DNA of 64,000 nt from Variovorax sp. dw_308 (GCF_019207085.1 NZ_JAATOM010000002.1:310001-374000), one strand, 5' to 3'; shown: positions 16,833 through 25,631, counted from the first letter of the stretch. Numbers and translations are program-made. The notes: a model not told the origin generated them from the letters alone.

Positions 16833-17944
16833 AAACCATACGCCGACTCATCTATGGCGAGGTGCTGAAGTCCGTCGCCTTCGTCGCACTGGGCTTTCTT
16901 TGCCTGTTCTTCTTCTTCGATTTCATCGACGAGCTGCAGGCGGTCACCAAGTCGTCGAACACGCTTGGCTACGGCTTGCCCCAGGCCATCCTCTACGTCT
17001 CGCTGCTGGTGCCGAGCCATCTCTACGAGTTGCTGCCGATCGCAGTGCTCATCGGCACCATCTTCGTGATGGCGCGCCTGGCGCAAAGCTCCGAATACAC
17101 CATCCTGCGCACCAGCGGACTCGGGCCATGGCGGGCGCTGCGCACGCTGTTGGTGCTCGGGCTCGGGTTCGTGGTGCTGACATTCGCGGTGGGCGACTAC
17201 GTGGCGCCTTTCAGCGACCGCACCGCCACGCTGGTCAAGGCCCGCTACCAGGGGCTCTTCACCACCAGCGGGCTCACGGGCGCCTGGCTGCGCGAAAAGG
17301 GCGACGACAAGTCCTATGCGGTCAATGTCCTGTCCATGGGGCGCGACGGCTCGCTGACGAGCCCGCGGATCTTCGAGTTCGATGCCAAGGGCTTCCTGAC
17401 CGCCCAGACCTCCGCCGACTCCGCCCGCATCGAGCCGGACGGCACCTGGCTGCTCACGAGCGTGGAGCGCCAAGCCTACGATGCCAACGGCGCCGACACG
17501 AAGGCGCAGATTCGCACCACGGCTGAACCACTGCTGCGCTGGCCCAGCACCATCACGCACGAGATGGTCTCCGTGGCCTTGCTCAAGCCCGATCGCATGG
17601 CAACGATCGACCTGTTCGCCTACATCCGGCACTTGAACGCCAACGGCCAGAAGACGCAACGCTATGAAATCGACTTCTGGCGCAAGGTGTTCTATCCGCT
17701 GTCCTGCCTGGTGATGGTGGTGCTGGCCTTGCCCTTTGCCTACCTGCACTTTCGCCAGGCCGGCATCACGACCTATGTCTTTGGCGGCGTGCTGATCGGC
17801 ATCAGTTTCTTCCTGCTGAACAACGTGTTCGGCTACATCGGCAACCTGCGGACCTGGTCGCCCTGGTTCACGGCCGCCGCGCCGGGCATGATCTATTCGG
17901 TGATGTCCCTGGGCGCCTTCGGCTGGCTGGTGCTGCGGCGCTGA
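16829..17944 (+). CDS. lptG: LPS export ABC transporter permease LptG
   Basis: 371 residues from a GTG at 16829-16831 that overlaps the lptF stop (GTGA), so the two are coupled. The start KTIRRLIYGEVLKSVAFVAL and the phrase LPIAVLIGTIFVMARLAQSSE are LptG hallmarks. Six membrane segments surround a periplasmic jellyroll (about 130-260), with the last three ending at LVLRR. Heterodimer partner of LptF in the lipopolysaccharide export machine. An upstream ATG in this frame would lie inside lptF without a ribosome site and is not favoured. Confidence 0.94.
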   Translation: MKTIRRLIYGEVLKSVAFVALGFLCLFFFFDFIDELQAVTKSSNTLGYGLPQAILYVSLLVPSHLYELLPIAVLIGTIFVMARLAQSSEYTILRTSGLGPWRALRTLLVLGLGFVVLTFAVGDYVAPFSDRTATLVKARYQGLFTTSGLTGAWLREKGDDKSYAVNVLSMGRDGSLTSPRIFEFDAKGFLTAQTSADSARIEPDGTWLLTSVERQAYDANGADTKAQIRTTAEPLLRWPSTITHEMVSVALLKPDRMATIDLFAYIRHLNANGQKTQRYEIDFWRKVFYPLSCLVMVVLALPFAYLHFRQAGITTYVFGGVLIGISFFLLNNVFGYIGNLRTWSPWFTAAAPGMIYSVMSLGAFGWLVLRR

Positions 17945-17948
17945 AGCG

Positions 17949-18320
17949 ATGCAGGCCAGGCGCGGCATCGTGTTGTTCGCGCATGGGTCGCGCGATGCGC
18001 GCTGGCGCGAGCCGATCGAGGCCGTCGCCCTTCGCGTCGCCGAGCGCCACCCGGAGGCCCTCGTGCGTTGCGCCTACCTTGAACTGGTCGCGCCCGACCT
18101 GACGACCGCCGTGGCCCAGCTGGTGGGCCTGGGAGCAACGAGCGTGCGCGTGGTGCCGCTGTTCCTCGGCATCGGGAAGCATCTGCGCGAAGACCTGCCC
18201 AAGCTGATGGCGCAATGTGCCGACACCCACCGGGAAGTCATCTTCACGCTGCAAAAGGCCATTGGCGAGGAGTCGGAGGTGATTGACCTCCTGGCCAGGA
18301 TTGCGTGTCCGGATGGCTAA
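17949..18320 (+). CDS. cbiX: Small CbiX/SirB-type sirohydrochlorin chelatase
   Basis: 123 residues, the length of the short (CbiX-S / SirB-like) chelatases. The metal-site start LFAHGSRDARW has His12; the second region ELVAPDLTTAV and VVPLFLGIGKHLREDLP complete the fold, though the usual second histidine lies in GIGKH. It inserts Fe (siroheme) or Co into sirohydrochlorin. It starts 4 bases after lptG and precedes cysB by 62 bases. Siroheme is the cofactor of sulfite reductase, whose genes CysB activates, so a siroheme role is the more likely one. Confidence 0.8.
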   Translation: MQARRGIVLFAHGSRDARWREPIEAVALRVAERHPEALVRCAYLELVAPDLTTAVAQLVGLGATSVRVVPLFLGIGKHLREDLPKLMAQCADTHREVIFTLQKAIGEESEVIDLLARIACPDG

Positions 18321-18382
18321 GACGCAACACTTTCCATAGACGCAGGCGGCATAATGAAATCCATATAAGGACACCATTCGTT

Positions 18383-19324
18383 ATGAACCTGCACCAATTC
18401 AAGTTTGTCCAGGAAGCGGTGCGCCGCAATCTCAACCTGACCGAGGCGGCCAAGGCGCTGCATACCTCGCAGCCAGGCGTCTCCAAGGCGATCATCGAAC
18501 TCGAGGAAGAACTCGGCGTCGAGATCTTCGCGCGGCACGGCAAGCGCCTGAAGCGCGTGACCGAGCCCGGCCAGCACGTCATCGCCAGCATCGAACTCAT
18601 CATGCGCGAGGTAGGCAACCTCAAGCGCATCGGCGAGCAGTTCAGCGCGCAGGACAGCGGCACGCTGTCCATCGCGACCACCCACACGCAGGCGCGCTAC
18701 GTGCTGCCGGTGCCGGTGGCGAAGTTGCGCGAGGCCTACCCCAAGGTCAACGTCAGCCTGCACCAGGGCTCGCCCGACCAGGTGGCGCGCATGGTGATCG
18801 ACGAGGTGGCCGAGATCGGCATCGCGACCGAGTCGCTGGATGCCTATGCCGAACTCGTGACCCTGCCCTGCTACGAATGGCAGCACGTGCTGGTGCTGCC
18901 GAAAGACCATCCGCTGGCGGGCAAGGAGCGCGTATCGCTCGAAGACCTGGCCCACGAACCGATCATCACCTACCACCCATCCTTCACCGGGCGCACCCGC
19001 ATCGACCACGCCTTTGCGGCAAAGAAGCTTTCGCCGCGCATCGCGCTCGAGGCCATCGATTCGGACGTGATCAAGACCTATGTGCGCCTGGGGCTGGGCG
19101 TGGGCATCGTGGCCGAGATGGCGGTGCGCGACGACACCAATGCCGACCTGGTGGTGAAGCCGATGGGGCACATCTTTGGCCAGAACATTGCGCGCGTGGC
19201 TTTCAAGCGCAGCGCCTATCTGCGCAACTTCGTCTTCAAGTTCGCGGAACTGCTGAGCGACCGGCTCGACCGCAACCTGATCGCCAAGGCCCTGAGCGGC
19301 CACAACGAGGACTTCGGGATGTGA
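18383..19324 (+). CDS. cysB: CysB-family LysR regulator of sulfur assimilation
   Basis: 313 residues. The N-terminus MNLHQFKFVQEAVRRNLNL and helix SQPGVSKAIIELEEELG are nearly invariant in CysB/Cbl proteins. The sulfate/acetylserine pocket is suggested by TTHTQARYVLP and TYHPSFTGRTRID. It activates cysteine biosynthesis genes in response to N-acetylserine and responds to sulfate. Cbl or SsuR cannot be excluded by sequence reading alone. The chelatase gene just upstream would make siroheme for sulfite reductase, a sensible partner. Confidence 0.88.
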   Translation: MNLHQFKFVQEAVRRNLNLTEAAKALHTSQPGVSKAIIELEEELGVEIFARHGKRLKRVTEPGQHVIASIELIMREVGNLKRIGEQFSAQDSGTLSIATTHTQARYVLPVPVAKLREAYPKVNVSLHQGSPDQVARMVIDEVAEIGIATESLDAYAELVTLPCYEWQHVLVLPKDHPLAGKERVSLEDLAHEPIITYHPSFTGRTRIDHAFAAKKLSPRIALEAIDSDVIKTYVRLGLGVGIVAEMAVRDDTNADLVVKPMGHIFGQNIARVAFKRSAYLRNFVFKFAELLSDRLDRNLIAKALSGHNEDFGM

Positions 19325-19332
19325 ACTGCACA

Positions 19333-20535
19333 ATGTCGAAGAACCACCCAAGCCACGACACCATGAGAACCGTCATCGCCGCCCCACGCACCCCCGATAT
19401 CACCACCAAGCTGCCGTCCGTCGGCACGACCATCTTCACCGTGATGTCGGCGCTGGCCGCGGAGAAGAATGCGGTGAACCTGGGCCAGGGCTTTCCGGAT
19501 TTCGGCTGCGACCCGAAGCTGCTGCAGGCCGTGACCGACGCCATGGCCGCCGGCCACAACCAGTATCCGCCGATGCCCGGCGTGCTGCCCTTGCGCAACG
19601 CCATCGCCAGCAAGGTCGAGGCGCTCTACGGACACCGCTACAGCGCGGCGGACGAGATCACGATCACGGCCGGGGCGACGCAGGCCATCATCACGGCGAT
19701 CCTCGCGGTGGTACGGGCGGGCGACGAAGTGATCGTGCTGGAACCCTGCTACGACAGCTACGTGCCCAACATCGAACTGGCCGGCGGCATCGTCGTGCGC
19801 GTGCCGCTGACGCCGGGCACCTTCCGGCCCGACTTCGACAAGATCGCGGCCGCCCTGTCGCCCCGAACGCGCGCGATCATCGTCAACACGCCGCACAACC
19901 CGAGCGCGACTGTGTGGACCGATGCCGAGATGCGCCGCCTCGAGGCGTTGCTCGCGCCCACCGAGGTGCTGGTGATCGCCGACGAGGTGTACGAGCACAT
20001 GGTCTATGCGCCGCTGCGGCATGAGAGCGTGGCGCGCTACCCGGGCCTGGCGGCACGCAGCTTCATCGTGAGCAGCTTTGGCAAGACTTATCACGTGACG
20101 GGCTGGAAGGTCGGCTATGTGGCCGCGCCGGCGCCGCTCACGGCCGAGTTCCGCAAGGTGCACCAGTTCAACGTCTTCACGGTCAACACGCCGATGCAGC
20201 ATGCACTGGCGCAGTTCATGGCCGATCCGGCGCCCTACCTGGAACTGCCGGCCTTCTACCAGCGCAAACGCGACTTGTTCGCCGCGGGCCTGGCGAAGAC
20301 ACGGCTGCGCTTGCTGCCGAGCCAGGGCACCTACTTCCAATGCGTCGACATTTCCGGGGTGAGCGACCTGTCCGAGTCGGAGTTCTGCCTCTGGCTGACC
20401 GGCGAGATCGGCGTGGCTGCGATACCGCTGTCGGCCTTCTATGGCGATGGCTTCGACCAGCGCGTGGTGCGTTTCTGCTTCGCCAAGAAGGATGAGACGC
20501 TGCTTTCGGCGCTGGAGCGACTCGCCCGGCTCTGA
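19333..20535 (+). CDS. PLP aminotransferase, methionine aminotransferase type
   Basis: 400 residues from the ATG at 19333; an ATG at 19363 gives 390, and the better start is unclear. Fold type I class I/II: NPHNPSATVW-like segment at about 185-194 (TPHNPSATVW), Asp217 and Tyr220 in ADEVYEHM, and the Schiff-base Lys251 in SSFGKTYHVTGWKVGY. The FGKTYHVTGWKVG block and QFNVFTVNTPMQHAL match the YbdL methionine aminotransferase branch, also close to kynurenine aminotransferases. It converts methionine or its keto acid, possibly in methylthioadenosine salvage. It lies 8 bases after cysB. Confidence 0.82.
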   Translation: MSKNHPSHDTMRTVIAAPRTPDITTKLPSVGTTIFTVMSALAAEKNAVNLGQGFPDFGCDPKLLQAVTDAMAAGHNQYPPMPGVLPLRNAIASKVEALYGHRYSAADEITITAGATQAIITAILAVVRAGDEVIVLEPCYDSYVPNIELAGGIVVRVPLTPGTFRPDFDKIAAALSPRTRAIIVNTPHNPSATVWTDAEMRRLEALLAPTEVLVIADEVYEHMVYAPLRHESVARYPGLAARSFIVSSFGKTYHVTGWKVGYVAAPAPLTAEFRKVHQFNVFTVNTPMQHALAQFMADPAPYLELPAFYQRKRDLFAAGLAKTRLRLLPSQGTYFQCVDISGVSDLSESEFCLWLTGEIGVAAIPLSAFYGDGFDQRVVRFCFAKKDETLLSALERLARL

Positions 20536-20568
20536 CACGCTGCGGCGACTTCGCCTGACCTCCGAAGG

Positions 20569-20597
20569 GCCGTCTGTCCCCGGCGCGGACGGACGGC
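20569..20597 (+). other. Hairpin in the leader of the DUF3309 gene
   Basis: GCCGTCTGTCC (20569-20579) pairs with GGACGGACGGC (20587-20597) with one central mismatch and a 7-base loop. It has no T-run, so it looks like an mRNA leader structure or stabilising end for the aminotransferase message rather than a terminator. Confidence 0.35.
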
Positions 20598-20642
20598 GCG
20601 AGCTGACCATGGACTCCTTCGCAAAGCTCTTAGGAGAAGGTC

Positions 20643-20801
20643 ATGTCGCTCTCGTTGATCCTGCTGATCGTGGTGGTCCTGTTGCTGGTCGGCGCGCTGC
20701 CAAGCTGGGGCTACAGCCGCAACTGGGGCTACGGCCCGAGCGGCGGCCTGGGCCTGGTGCTGGTGGTCGTGGTCATCCTGGCGGTGCTCGGCCACATATA
20801 G
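20643..20801 (+). CDS. DUF3309 family membrane microprotein
   Basis: 52 residues, start MSLSLILLIVVVLLLVGALP, then a Gly/Tyr/Ser linker (WGYSRNWGYGPSGG) and a second hydrophobic stretch LGLVLVVVVILAVLGHI. AGGAGA lies 6 bases before the ATG and a terminator-like hairpin follows the stop, so this is a self-contained gene. The pattern of two hydrophobic segments joined by an aromatic/Gly linker is that of DUF3309, a family of small inner-membrane proteins of unknown function. Stress induction is reported for similar small hydrophobic proteins, but nothing here proves it. Confidence 0.8.
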   Translation: MSLSLILLIVVVLLLVGALPSWGYSRNWGYGPSGGLGLVLVVVVILAVLGHI

Positions 20802-20813
20802 CGCGCGGCGAAC

Positions 20814-20842
20814 GGGCCAGCACCCGGTTGGCCCTCTTTTCC
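20814..20842 (+). terminator. Terminator after the DUF3309 gene
   Basis: GGGCCA (20814-20819) and TGGCCC (20829-20834), with an inner ACC/GGT pair, followed by TCTTTTCC. It starts 13 bases after the microprotein stop and insulates it from the convergent hrpA gene. Confidence 0.7.
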
Positions 20843-20921
20843 CCGCTGTGTCGGTGCGCTCTCGGGCATCCAGTACGGCTTGGGCACGGTGGGTTGCCTG
20901 CGACAAGCGCGCAAGCGGCCT

Positions 20922-23900
20922 TCATGTATTGAGCTGCGCCCAGGCCTTGTCCAGACGCTTCACGCTCACCGGCTGCGGCGTGCGCAGTTCCTGCGCAAAG
21001 AAGCTCACGCGCAACTCTTCCAGCAGCCAGCGGAACTCCAGCATGCGGTCGTCGACCGCGCCCTTGCGCTCCGCCACCAGACGCCAATACCTTTGCTCCT
21101 GCGGCCTCAGTTCGACGAGCCGGGCGGTGTCGCGCGCGGGGTCGGCGCGGAGCTTGTCCAGCCGTGCGGTGATCGCCTTCAGGTAGCGTGCGAAATGCTG
21201 CAGCTGCGGCCAAGGCGTGTCGGCGACGAAGCGCTTGCCGACCAGGCGTTGCAGTTGCTGCGCGGCGTCCTGCACCGAATCGGGCTGCACCTTGGTGTCC
21301 TTGATCTTGCGAGCCGCCGTCGCGTACTCGACGAGGATCGTGCCCGCCAGCCGCGCGACCTCGTTGGCTATCAGGGTCAGCCGGCCGCGACCTTCCTCGA
21401 TGCGGCGCCTGAAGGCAAATTCATCGGTGGGCAATGGCTCCTGCAGGAAGGCGCGGTCCAGCGCGACATCGATGATCTGTGCGCGCAACTCCTCGACCGT
21501 GCCGAGGGGCATGAACTGCACGGCCATCTTCTGCAGGTCGGGGATGTTCTTCTCCAGGTACTTGAGCGCATCCTTGAGTTGCAGGGCGACGAGCCGGCGC
21601 AGCCCGGCGCGGTGCCTGGCAGCCGCAACGGCGGGCTCGTCGAACACCTCGATGGTGACGCCGTCCGCATGCCCGTCATTGACCAGGGCCGGAAAACCGA
21701 CCAGCGACTGTGCGCCGCGCCGCACTTCCATCAACTCCGGCAGTTCGCCGAAGGTCCAGGTGGTGTAGCGCTGGCCGGCTGGCAGCGCGGGCTCCGGCGC
21801 CCTTGCGCCTTGCGCCGCCGGGGTCTGGCCACCCGGGGCGGGTGAGGGCTTCGTGTCCGGCGCCTTCTTGACGTTGAGCCCGGCCAGCGCCTGGAACGCA
21901 CCGCGCGCCTGCGCCCCCAGCTCCGCCTTGAGAGCGCCCAGATTGCGCCCCATGCCGAGCTGGCGCCCATGCTCGTCGACGACGCGCAGGTTCATGAACA
22001 GGTGTGGCGGCAGCATGTCGAGCTTGAAGTCGGCGCGCTTCACGTCGAGGCTGGTGATGTCGCGCACCTTCTTCAGCAGCGCATCGGTCAACGAGCCGGC
22101 GCCGAAGGCCTCGGGCATCGCCATTTCCTCGGCCAGCCGCGATGCCGATTCAGGCAAGGGCACCAGCCGGGAACGCGGGCGTTGCGGCAGGCTCTTGAGC
22201 AGCGCCTGGATCTTGTCCTTGAGCATGCCGGTGACCAGCCATTCGCTGCGCTCCTCGCTGACCTGGTTGAGCACGAACAGCGGCACCGTGACGGTGAGGC
22301 CATCGCGTGCATCGCCCGGTTCGTGCAGGTAGGTGGCCGCGCAATCGACGCCGCCGAGCCGGATCGTCGGCGGGAAGGATTGCGTCGTGATGCCGGCCGC
22401 CTGGTGACGCATGAGTTCGTCGCGCGTGAGGAACAGCAGGCGCGGTTGCGTGACCGATGCCTGGCGGTACCAGTTCTCGAAGTTGATGCCGCTGGCCACG
22501 TCGGGCGGCAGTTGCGCGTCATAGAAGGCGAAGATGAGTTCGTCGTCGACCAAGACGTCCTGCCGGCGAGCCTTGTGCTCCAGGCCCTCGACCTCGCGCA
22601 CCAGCTTGCGGTTGGCGGCAAGAAAAGGGAACTTGCTGTCCCACTGGCCACCGACCAGCGCTTCCCGTATGAAGATCTCGCGCGCCGCGACTGGATCGAC
22701 GCGGGTGAAGTCGACGCGACGGCCGCTGTAGATGACCAGCCCATACAGGGTGGCGCGCTCCAGCGCGGTGACCTGCGCGCCCTTCTTCTCCCAATGCGGA
22801 TCGAGCAGTTGCTTCTTCAGCAGATGCCCTGCGACCTGCTCCAGCCACTGCGGCTCGATGTTGGCGATCCCGCGGCCGAACAGCCGCGTGGTCTCGACCA
22901 GCTCGGCGACCACGATCCAGCGGCCCGGCTTCTTCTTCAGGTGCGCGCCCGGATGGCGATAGAACTTGATGCCGCGCGCGCCGAGGTAGGTCTCGTCGTC
23001 CTCGACCTTCCAGCCGACGTTGCCGAGCAGGCCGGCCAGCATCGACAGGTGCAGATGCTCGTAGCTGGCCGGCTGCGTGTTGATCTTCCACTTGTGCTCG
23101 GTGACGACGGTGAGCAACTGCGAATGGGTGTCGCGCCATTCGCGCACGCGGCGGACGTTGATGAAGTTCTGGCGCAGGAGTTGTTCGTATTGGCGGTTGG
23201 TGAGCTTGTGAGTCGGGTGACCCTCACCCCCGCCTGCCGGAGAGGGCCGGGCCGAGGGCTGCCCCCCCCGCGCCGCATGAATCCACGTCCAAAGCTGCAA
23301 GTACCCACTGAACTCGCTGCGCTCATCATCGAACTTCGCATGCGCCTGATCCGCCTGTTGCTGCGCCTCCATTGGCCGGTCCCGCACGTCCTGCACGCTC
23401 AACGCAGACGCGATCACCAGCACCTCTTCCAGCGCCCCGCGCGAACGCGCCTCCAGGATCATCCGGCCCACGCGCGGATCGAGCGGCAGCCGGGCCAGTT
23501 CGCCCCCGATCGCGGTCAGTTCGTTGGAATCGTCGACCGCGCCAAGCTCGTTGAGCAACTGGTAGCCATCCGCGATCGCCCGCGGCGACGGCGATTCAAG
23601 AAAAGGAAAGCGCGACACGTCGCCCAGCCGCAGCGACTTCATCCGCAGGATCACGCCGGCCAGCGAGGAGCGCAGGATTTCCGGATCGGTGAAGCGCGGC
23701 CGTCCCGCGAAGTCCTTCTCGTCATAGAGGCGGATGCAGATGCCGTTTGCGACCCGCCCGCAACGCCCCGCACGCTGGTTGGCGGCCGCTTGGCTGATCG
23801 GCTCGACCAGCAACTGCTCGACCTTGCTGCGGAAGCTGTAGCGCTTGACGCGCGCGGTTCCCGTATCGATCACGTAGCGGATGCCCGGCACGGTCAGCGA

Positions 23901-24863
23901 GGTCTCGGCCACGTTGGTGGCAAGCACCACGCGGCGACCGCTGTGGCCTTCGAAGATGCGGTCCTGCTCGGCCTGCGAGAGGCGCGCGAACAAGGGCAGC
24001 ACCTCGGCGCCGCGGTACAGCGGCAGGTGCGCCAGGTGCTTGCGCAGATGGTCGGCCGCCTCGCGGATCTCGCGTTCGCCGGGCAGGAAGATCAGGATGT
24101 CGCCGGCGTTGTGCGGGTCGCGCCACAACTCGTCGACGCCATCGGCAATGGCGTTGTTCAGGTCGTACTCGCGGGATTCCTCGAAGGGGCGCCAGCGCTG
24201 CTCGACCGGAAAGGTGCGGCCCGAGACGTAGATGATCGGCGCTGGCCCTTTTTTGGAGGCGAAGTGCGTGGCAAACCGGTCCGCATCGATGGTCGCCGAG
24301 GTCACGATGACTTTCAGGTCAGGCCGGCGCGGCAGGATCTCGCGCAGGTAGCCCAGCAGGAAGTCGATGTTCAGCGAGCGCTCGTGGGCCTCGTCGATGA
24401 TCAGCGTGTCGTAGGCTTTCAGCAGCGGGTCGGACTGCGTTTCCGCCAGCAGGATGCCATCGGTCATCAGCTTGACGGAGGCGTCGCGGCTCAGCCGGTC
24501 CTGGAAGCGCACCTTGAAGCCGACCACCTCGCCGAGCGGTGTCTTCAACTCCTCGGCGATGCGCTTGGCGACCGAGCTCGCAGCGATGCGCCGCGGCTGC
24601 GTGTGGCCGATCAGCCGGCCCTGCACCGCAGGCGCGTTGCCGTTCGCCGGCGCGGCGTTGATCTTGCCGCGGCCCAGTTGCAGGGCGATCTTGGGCAACT
24701 GCGTCGTCTTGCCCGACCCTGTCTCGCCACAGACGATCACCACCTGGTTGGCCTGGATGGCCGCGGCGATCTCGTCGCGCCGCGCGGAGACCGGCAGCGA
24801 TTCGGGGAACTCGATGACGAGAGGTGCGCGCGGGCGAACGGCTTCGGGGGGAATGGTGCTCAT
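20922..24863 (-). CDS. hrpA: ATP-dependent RNA helicase HrpA
   Basis: 1313 residues from the ATG at 24861-24863, full length for HrpA. Helicase motif I is GETGSGKTT at 46-54 and motif II DEAH at 157-160. SATIDADRF and the QRAGRCGR motif VI region follow, then the HA2, OB-fold and DUF3418 C-terminal domains. A DEAH-box RNA helicase, linked in E. coli to mRNA processing and rescue of stalled ribosomes. Two low-complexity stretches interrupt it, at about 530-550 (PSARPSPAGGGEG) and 1000-1028 (TKPSPAPGGQTPA). They look like in-frame copies of GC-rich repeats. Monocistronic by layout. Confidence 0.93.
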   Translation of the reverse strand: MSTIPPEAVRPRAPLVIEFPESLPVSARRDEIAAAIQANQVVIVCGETGSGKTTQLPKIALQLGRGKINAAPANGNAPAVQGRLIGHTQPRRIAASSVAKRIAEELKTPLGEVVGFKVRFQDRLSRDASVKLMTDGILLAETQSDPLLKAYDTLIIDEAHERSLNIDFLLGYLREILPRRPDLKVIVTSATIDADRFATHFASKKGPAPIIYVSGRTFPVEQRWRPFEESREYDLNNAIADGVDELWRDPHNAGDILIFLPGEREIREAADHLRKHLAHLPLYRGAEVLPLFARLSQAEQDRIFEGHSGRRVVLATNVAETSLTVPGIRYVIDTGTARVKRYSFRSKVEQLLVEPISQAAANQRAGRCGRVANGICIRLYDEKDFAGRPRFTDPEILRSSLAGVILRMKSLRLGDVSRFPFLESPSPRAIADGYQLLNELGAVDDSNELTAIGGELARLPLDPRVGRMILEARSRGALEEVLVIASALSVQDVRDRPMEAQQQADQAHAKFDDERSEFSGYLQLWTWIHAARGGQPSARPSPAGGGEGHPTHKLTNRQYEQLLRQNFINVRRVREWRDTHSQLLTVVTEHKWKINTQPASYEHLHLSMLAGLLGNVGWKVEDDETYLGARGIKFYRHPGAHLKKKPGRWIVVAELVETTRLFGRGIANIEPQWLEQVAGHLLKKQLLDPHWEKKGAQVTALERATLYGLVIYSGRRVDFTRVDPVAAREIFIREALVGGQWDSKFPFLAANRKLVREVEGLEHKARRQDVLVDDELIFAFYDAQLPPDVASGINFENWYRQASVTQPRLLFLTRDELMRHQAAGITTQSFPPTIRLGGVDCAATYLHEPGDARDGLTVTVPLFVLNQVSEERSEWLVTGMLKDKIQALLKSLPQRPRSRLVPLPESASRLAEEMAMPEAFGAGSLTDALLKKVRDITSLDVKRADFKLDMLPPHLFMNLRVVDEHGRQLGMGRNLGALKAELGAQARGAFQALAGLNVKKAPDTKPSPAPGGQTPAAQGARAPEPALPAGQRYTTWTFGELPELMEVRRGAQSLVGFPALVNDGHADGVTIEVFDEPAVAAARHRAGLRRLVALQLKDALKYLEKNIPDLQKMAVQFMPLGTVEELRAQIIDVALDRAFLQEPLPTDEFAFRRRIEEGRGRLTLIANEVARLAGTILVEYATAARKIKDTKVQPDSVQDAAQQLQRLVGKRFVADTPWPQLQHFARYLKAITARLDKLRADPARDTARLVELRPQEQRYWRLVAERKGAVDDRMLEFRWLLEELRVSFFAQELRTPQPVSVKRLDKAWAQLNT
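21800..21865. repeat. GC-rich repeat-like insert inside hrpA (second copy)
   Basis: On the coding strand this encodes a stretch containing TKPSPAPGGQTPA, in a linker before the DUF3418-like region. The DNA word CACCCGGGGCGGGTGAGGGC resembles the insert at 23217-23276. Both look like remnants of dispersed palindromic repeats that became in-frame linkers. Confidence 0.4.
23217..23276. repeat. GC-rich repeat-like insert inside hrpA (first copy)
   Basis: The words GTGACCCTCACCCCCGCC and CCGGAGAGGGCCGGG match the style of the CCCTCACCC...CTCTCC...GAGAGGG repeats scattered between genes in Comamonadaceae. Here it is translated in frame as PSARPSPAGGGEG between conserved helicase segments. It suggests a repeat inserted into coding sequence without breaking the frame. 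Confidence 0.5.
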
Positions 24864-24935
24864 GAACCCGTCAATTATCGCACTGCACAGGTTCACGTGC
24901 TACACTGGTTTTCGTGTGACTTTGGAAGAGTTCCA

Positions 24936-25181
24936 ATGACTAACCTGACCATCTCAGTCGACGAGAAGCTGATTCGCAAGGCCCGCATCCGTGCCATCCA
25001 CGAAGGCACTTCGGTCAGCGCGCGCATCCGCGAGTTCCTCGCCGAGTACGCCCAGGGCAACGACCGCCAGCAGACGGCAGGACAAGCCTTCATCGCGGCC
25101 GCCCGCCGCAGCAAGGCCAACAGCGAGGGCGCAAGCTGGACGCGCGACGACGCGCACGACCGCCCCTATCCCTCCGCTTGA
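24936..25181 (+). CDS. VapB-like ribbon-helix-helix antitoxin
   Basis: 81 residues. The N-terminus TNLTISVDEKLIRKARIRA followed by EGTSVSARIREFLAEYA is a ribbon-helix-helix DNA-binding fold. The C-terminal tail (about 50-81), rich in Ser, Asp and charged residues, would wrap the toxin. GGAAGAG sits 6 bases before the ATG. Its TGA overlaps the toxin ATG (TGATG), the usual coupling of type II pairs. It likely represses its own promoter in the 72 bases shared with divergent hrpA. Confidence 0.85.
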   Translation: MTNLTISVDEKLIRKARIRAIHEGTSVSARIREFLAEYAQGNDRQQTAGQAFIAAARRSKANSEGASWTRDDAHDRPYPSA

Positions 25182-25600
25182 TGAGTACCTTCTTCGACAC
25201 CAACGTGCTGGTGTATGCCGTCGATGCCGGCGACCCCGCACGCCGTGAAATCGCGCTCGCACGCTTCGAGCGGGCCTTCAAGGAAGACTCCATTGTGCTC
25301 AGCACGCAGGTGCTGCAGGAGTTCTACAACGTCACCACGCGCAAGCTGCGCCCGCCCTTGAGCGCCCGCGAAGCCGCCAGCCAGGTGGCCCAGTTGTGCG
25401 CATTCGAAGTGGTCAGTGCCACCGCCGACAGCGTGTTGGCTGCCGCCGAACTCGCGCAGAAGCACCGCCTTCAATGGTGGGACGCGCTGATCCTCGAAGC
25501 CGCGTTGCGGTCCAACGCCGACGTCCTCGTTTCGCAGGACGGGCAGCACGGCCAGCGTTTCGGCAAGCTTGTCGTCGAGAATCCATTCATTCAGGATTGA
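25181..25600 (+). CDS. VapC-like PIN-domain ribonuclease toxin
   Basis: 139 residues, one PIN domain. The acidic metal site is complete: Asp6 in FFDTNVLVY, Glu47 in VLQEFYNV, Asp101 in WWDALILEAA and a fourth at Asp120. VapC toxins cleave tRNA or rRNA; the target here is unknown. Translation is coupled to the antitoxin by a 1-base overlap. The pair lies between hrpA and argA with no sign of an integrase, so it may have arrived as a small cassette. Confidence 0.87.
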   Translation: MSTFFDTNVLVYAVDAGDPARREIALARFERAFKEDSIVLSTQVLQEFYNVTTRKLRPPLSAREAASQVAQLCAFEVVSATADSVLAAAELAQKHRLQWWDALILEAALRSNADVLVSQDGQHGQRFGKLVVENPFIQD

Positions 25601-25631
25601 TTCCCGCCGATCCGACAACCCTCCGCCCTTC

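Noticed and set aside
21969-25181. Very long plus-strand open frame of 1070 codons opposite hrpA that runs into the antitoxin
   Set aside because: The part over hrpA has no recognised motif and unusual composition; only its last 81 codons are a real gene, the VapB-like antitoxin.
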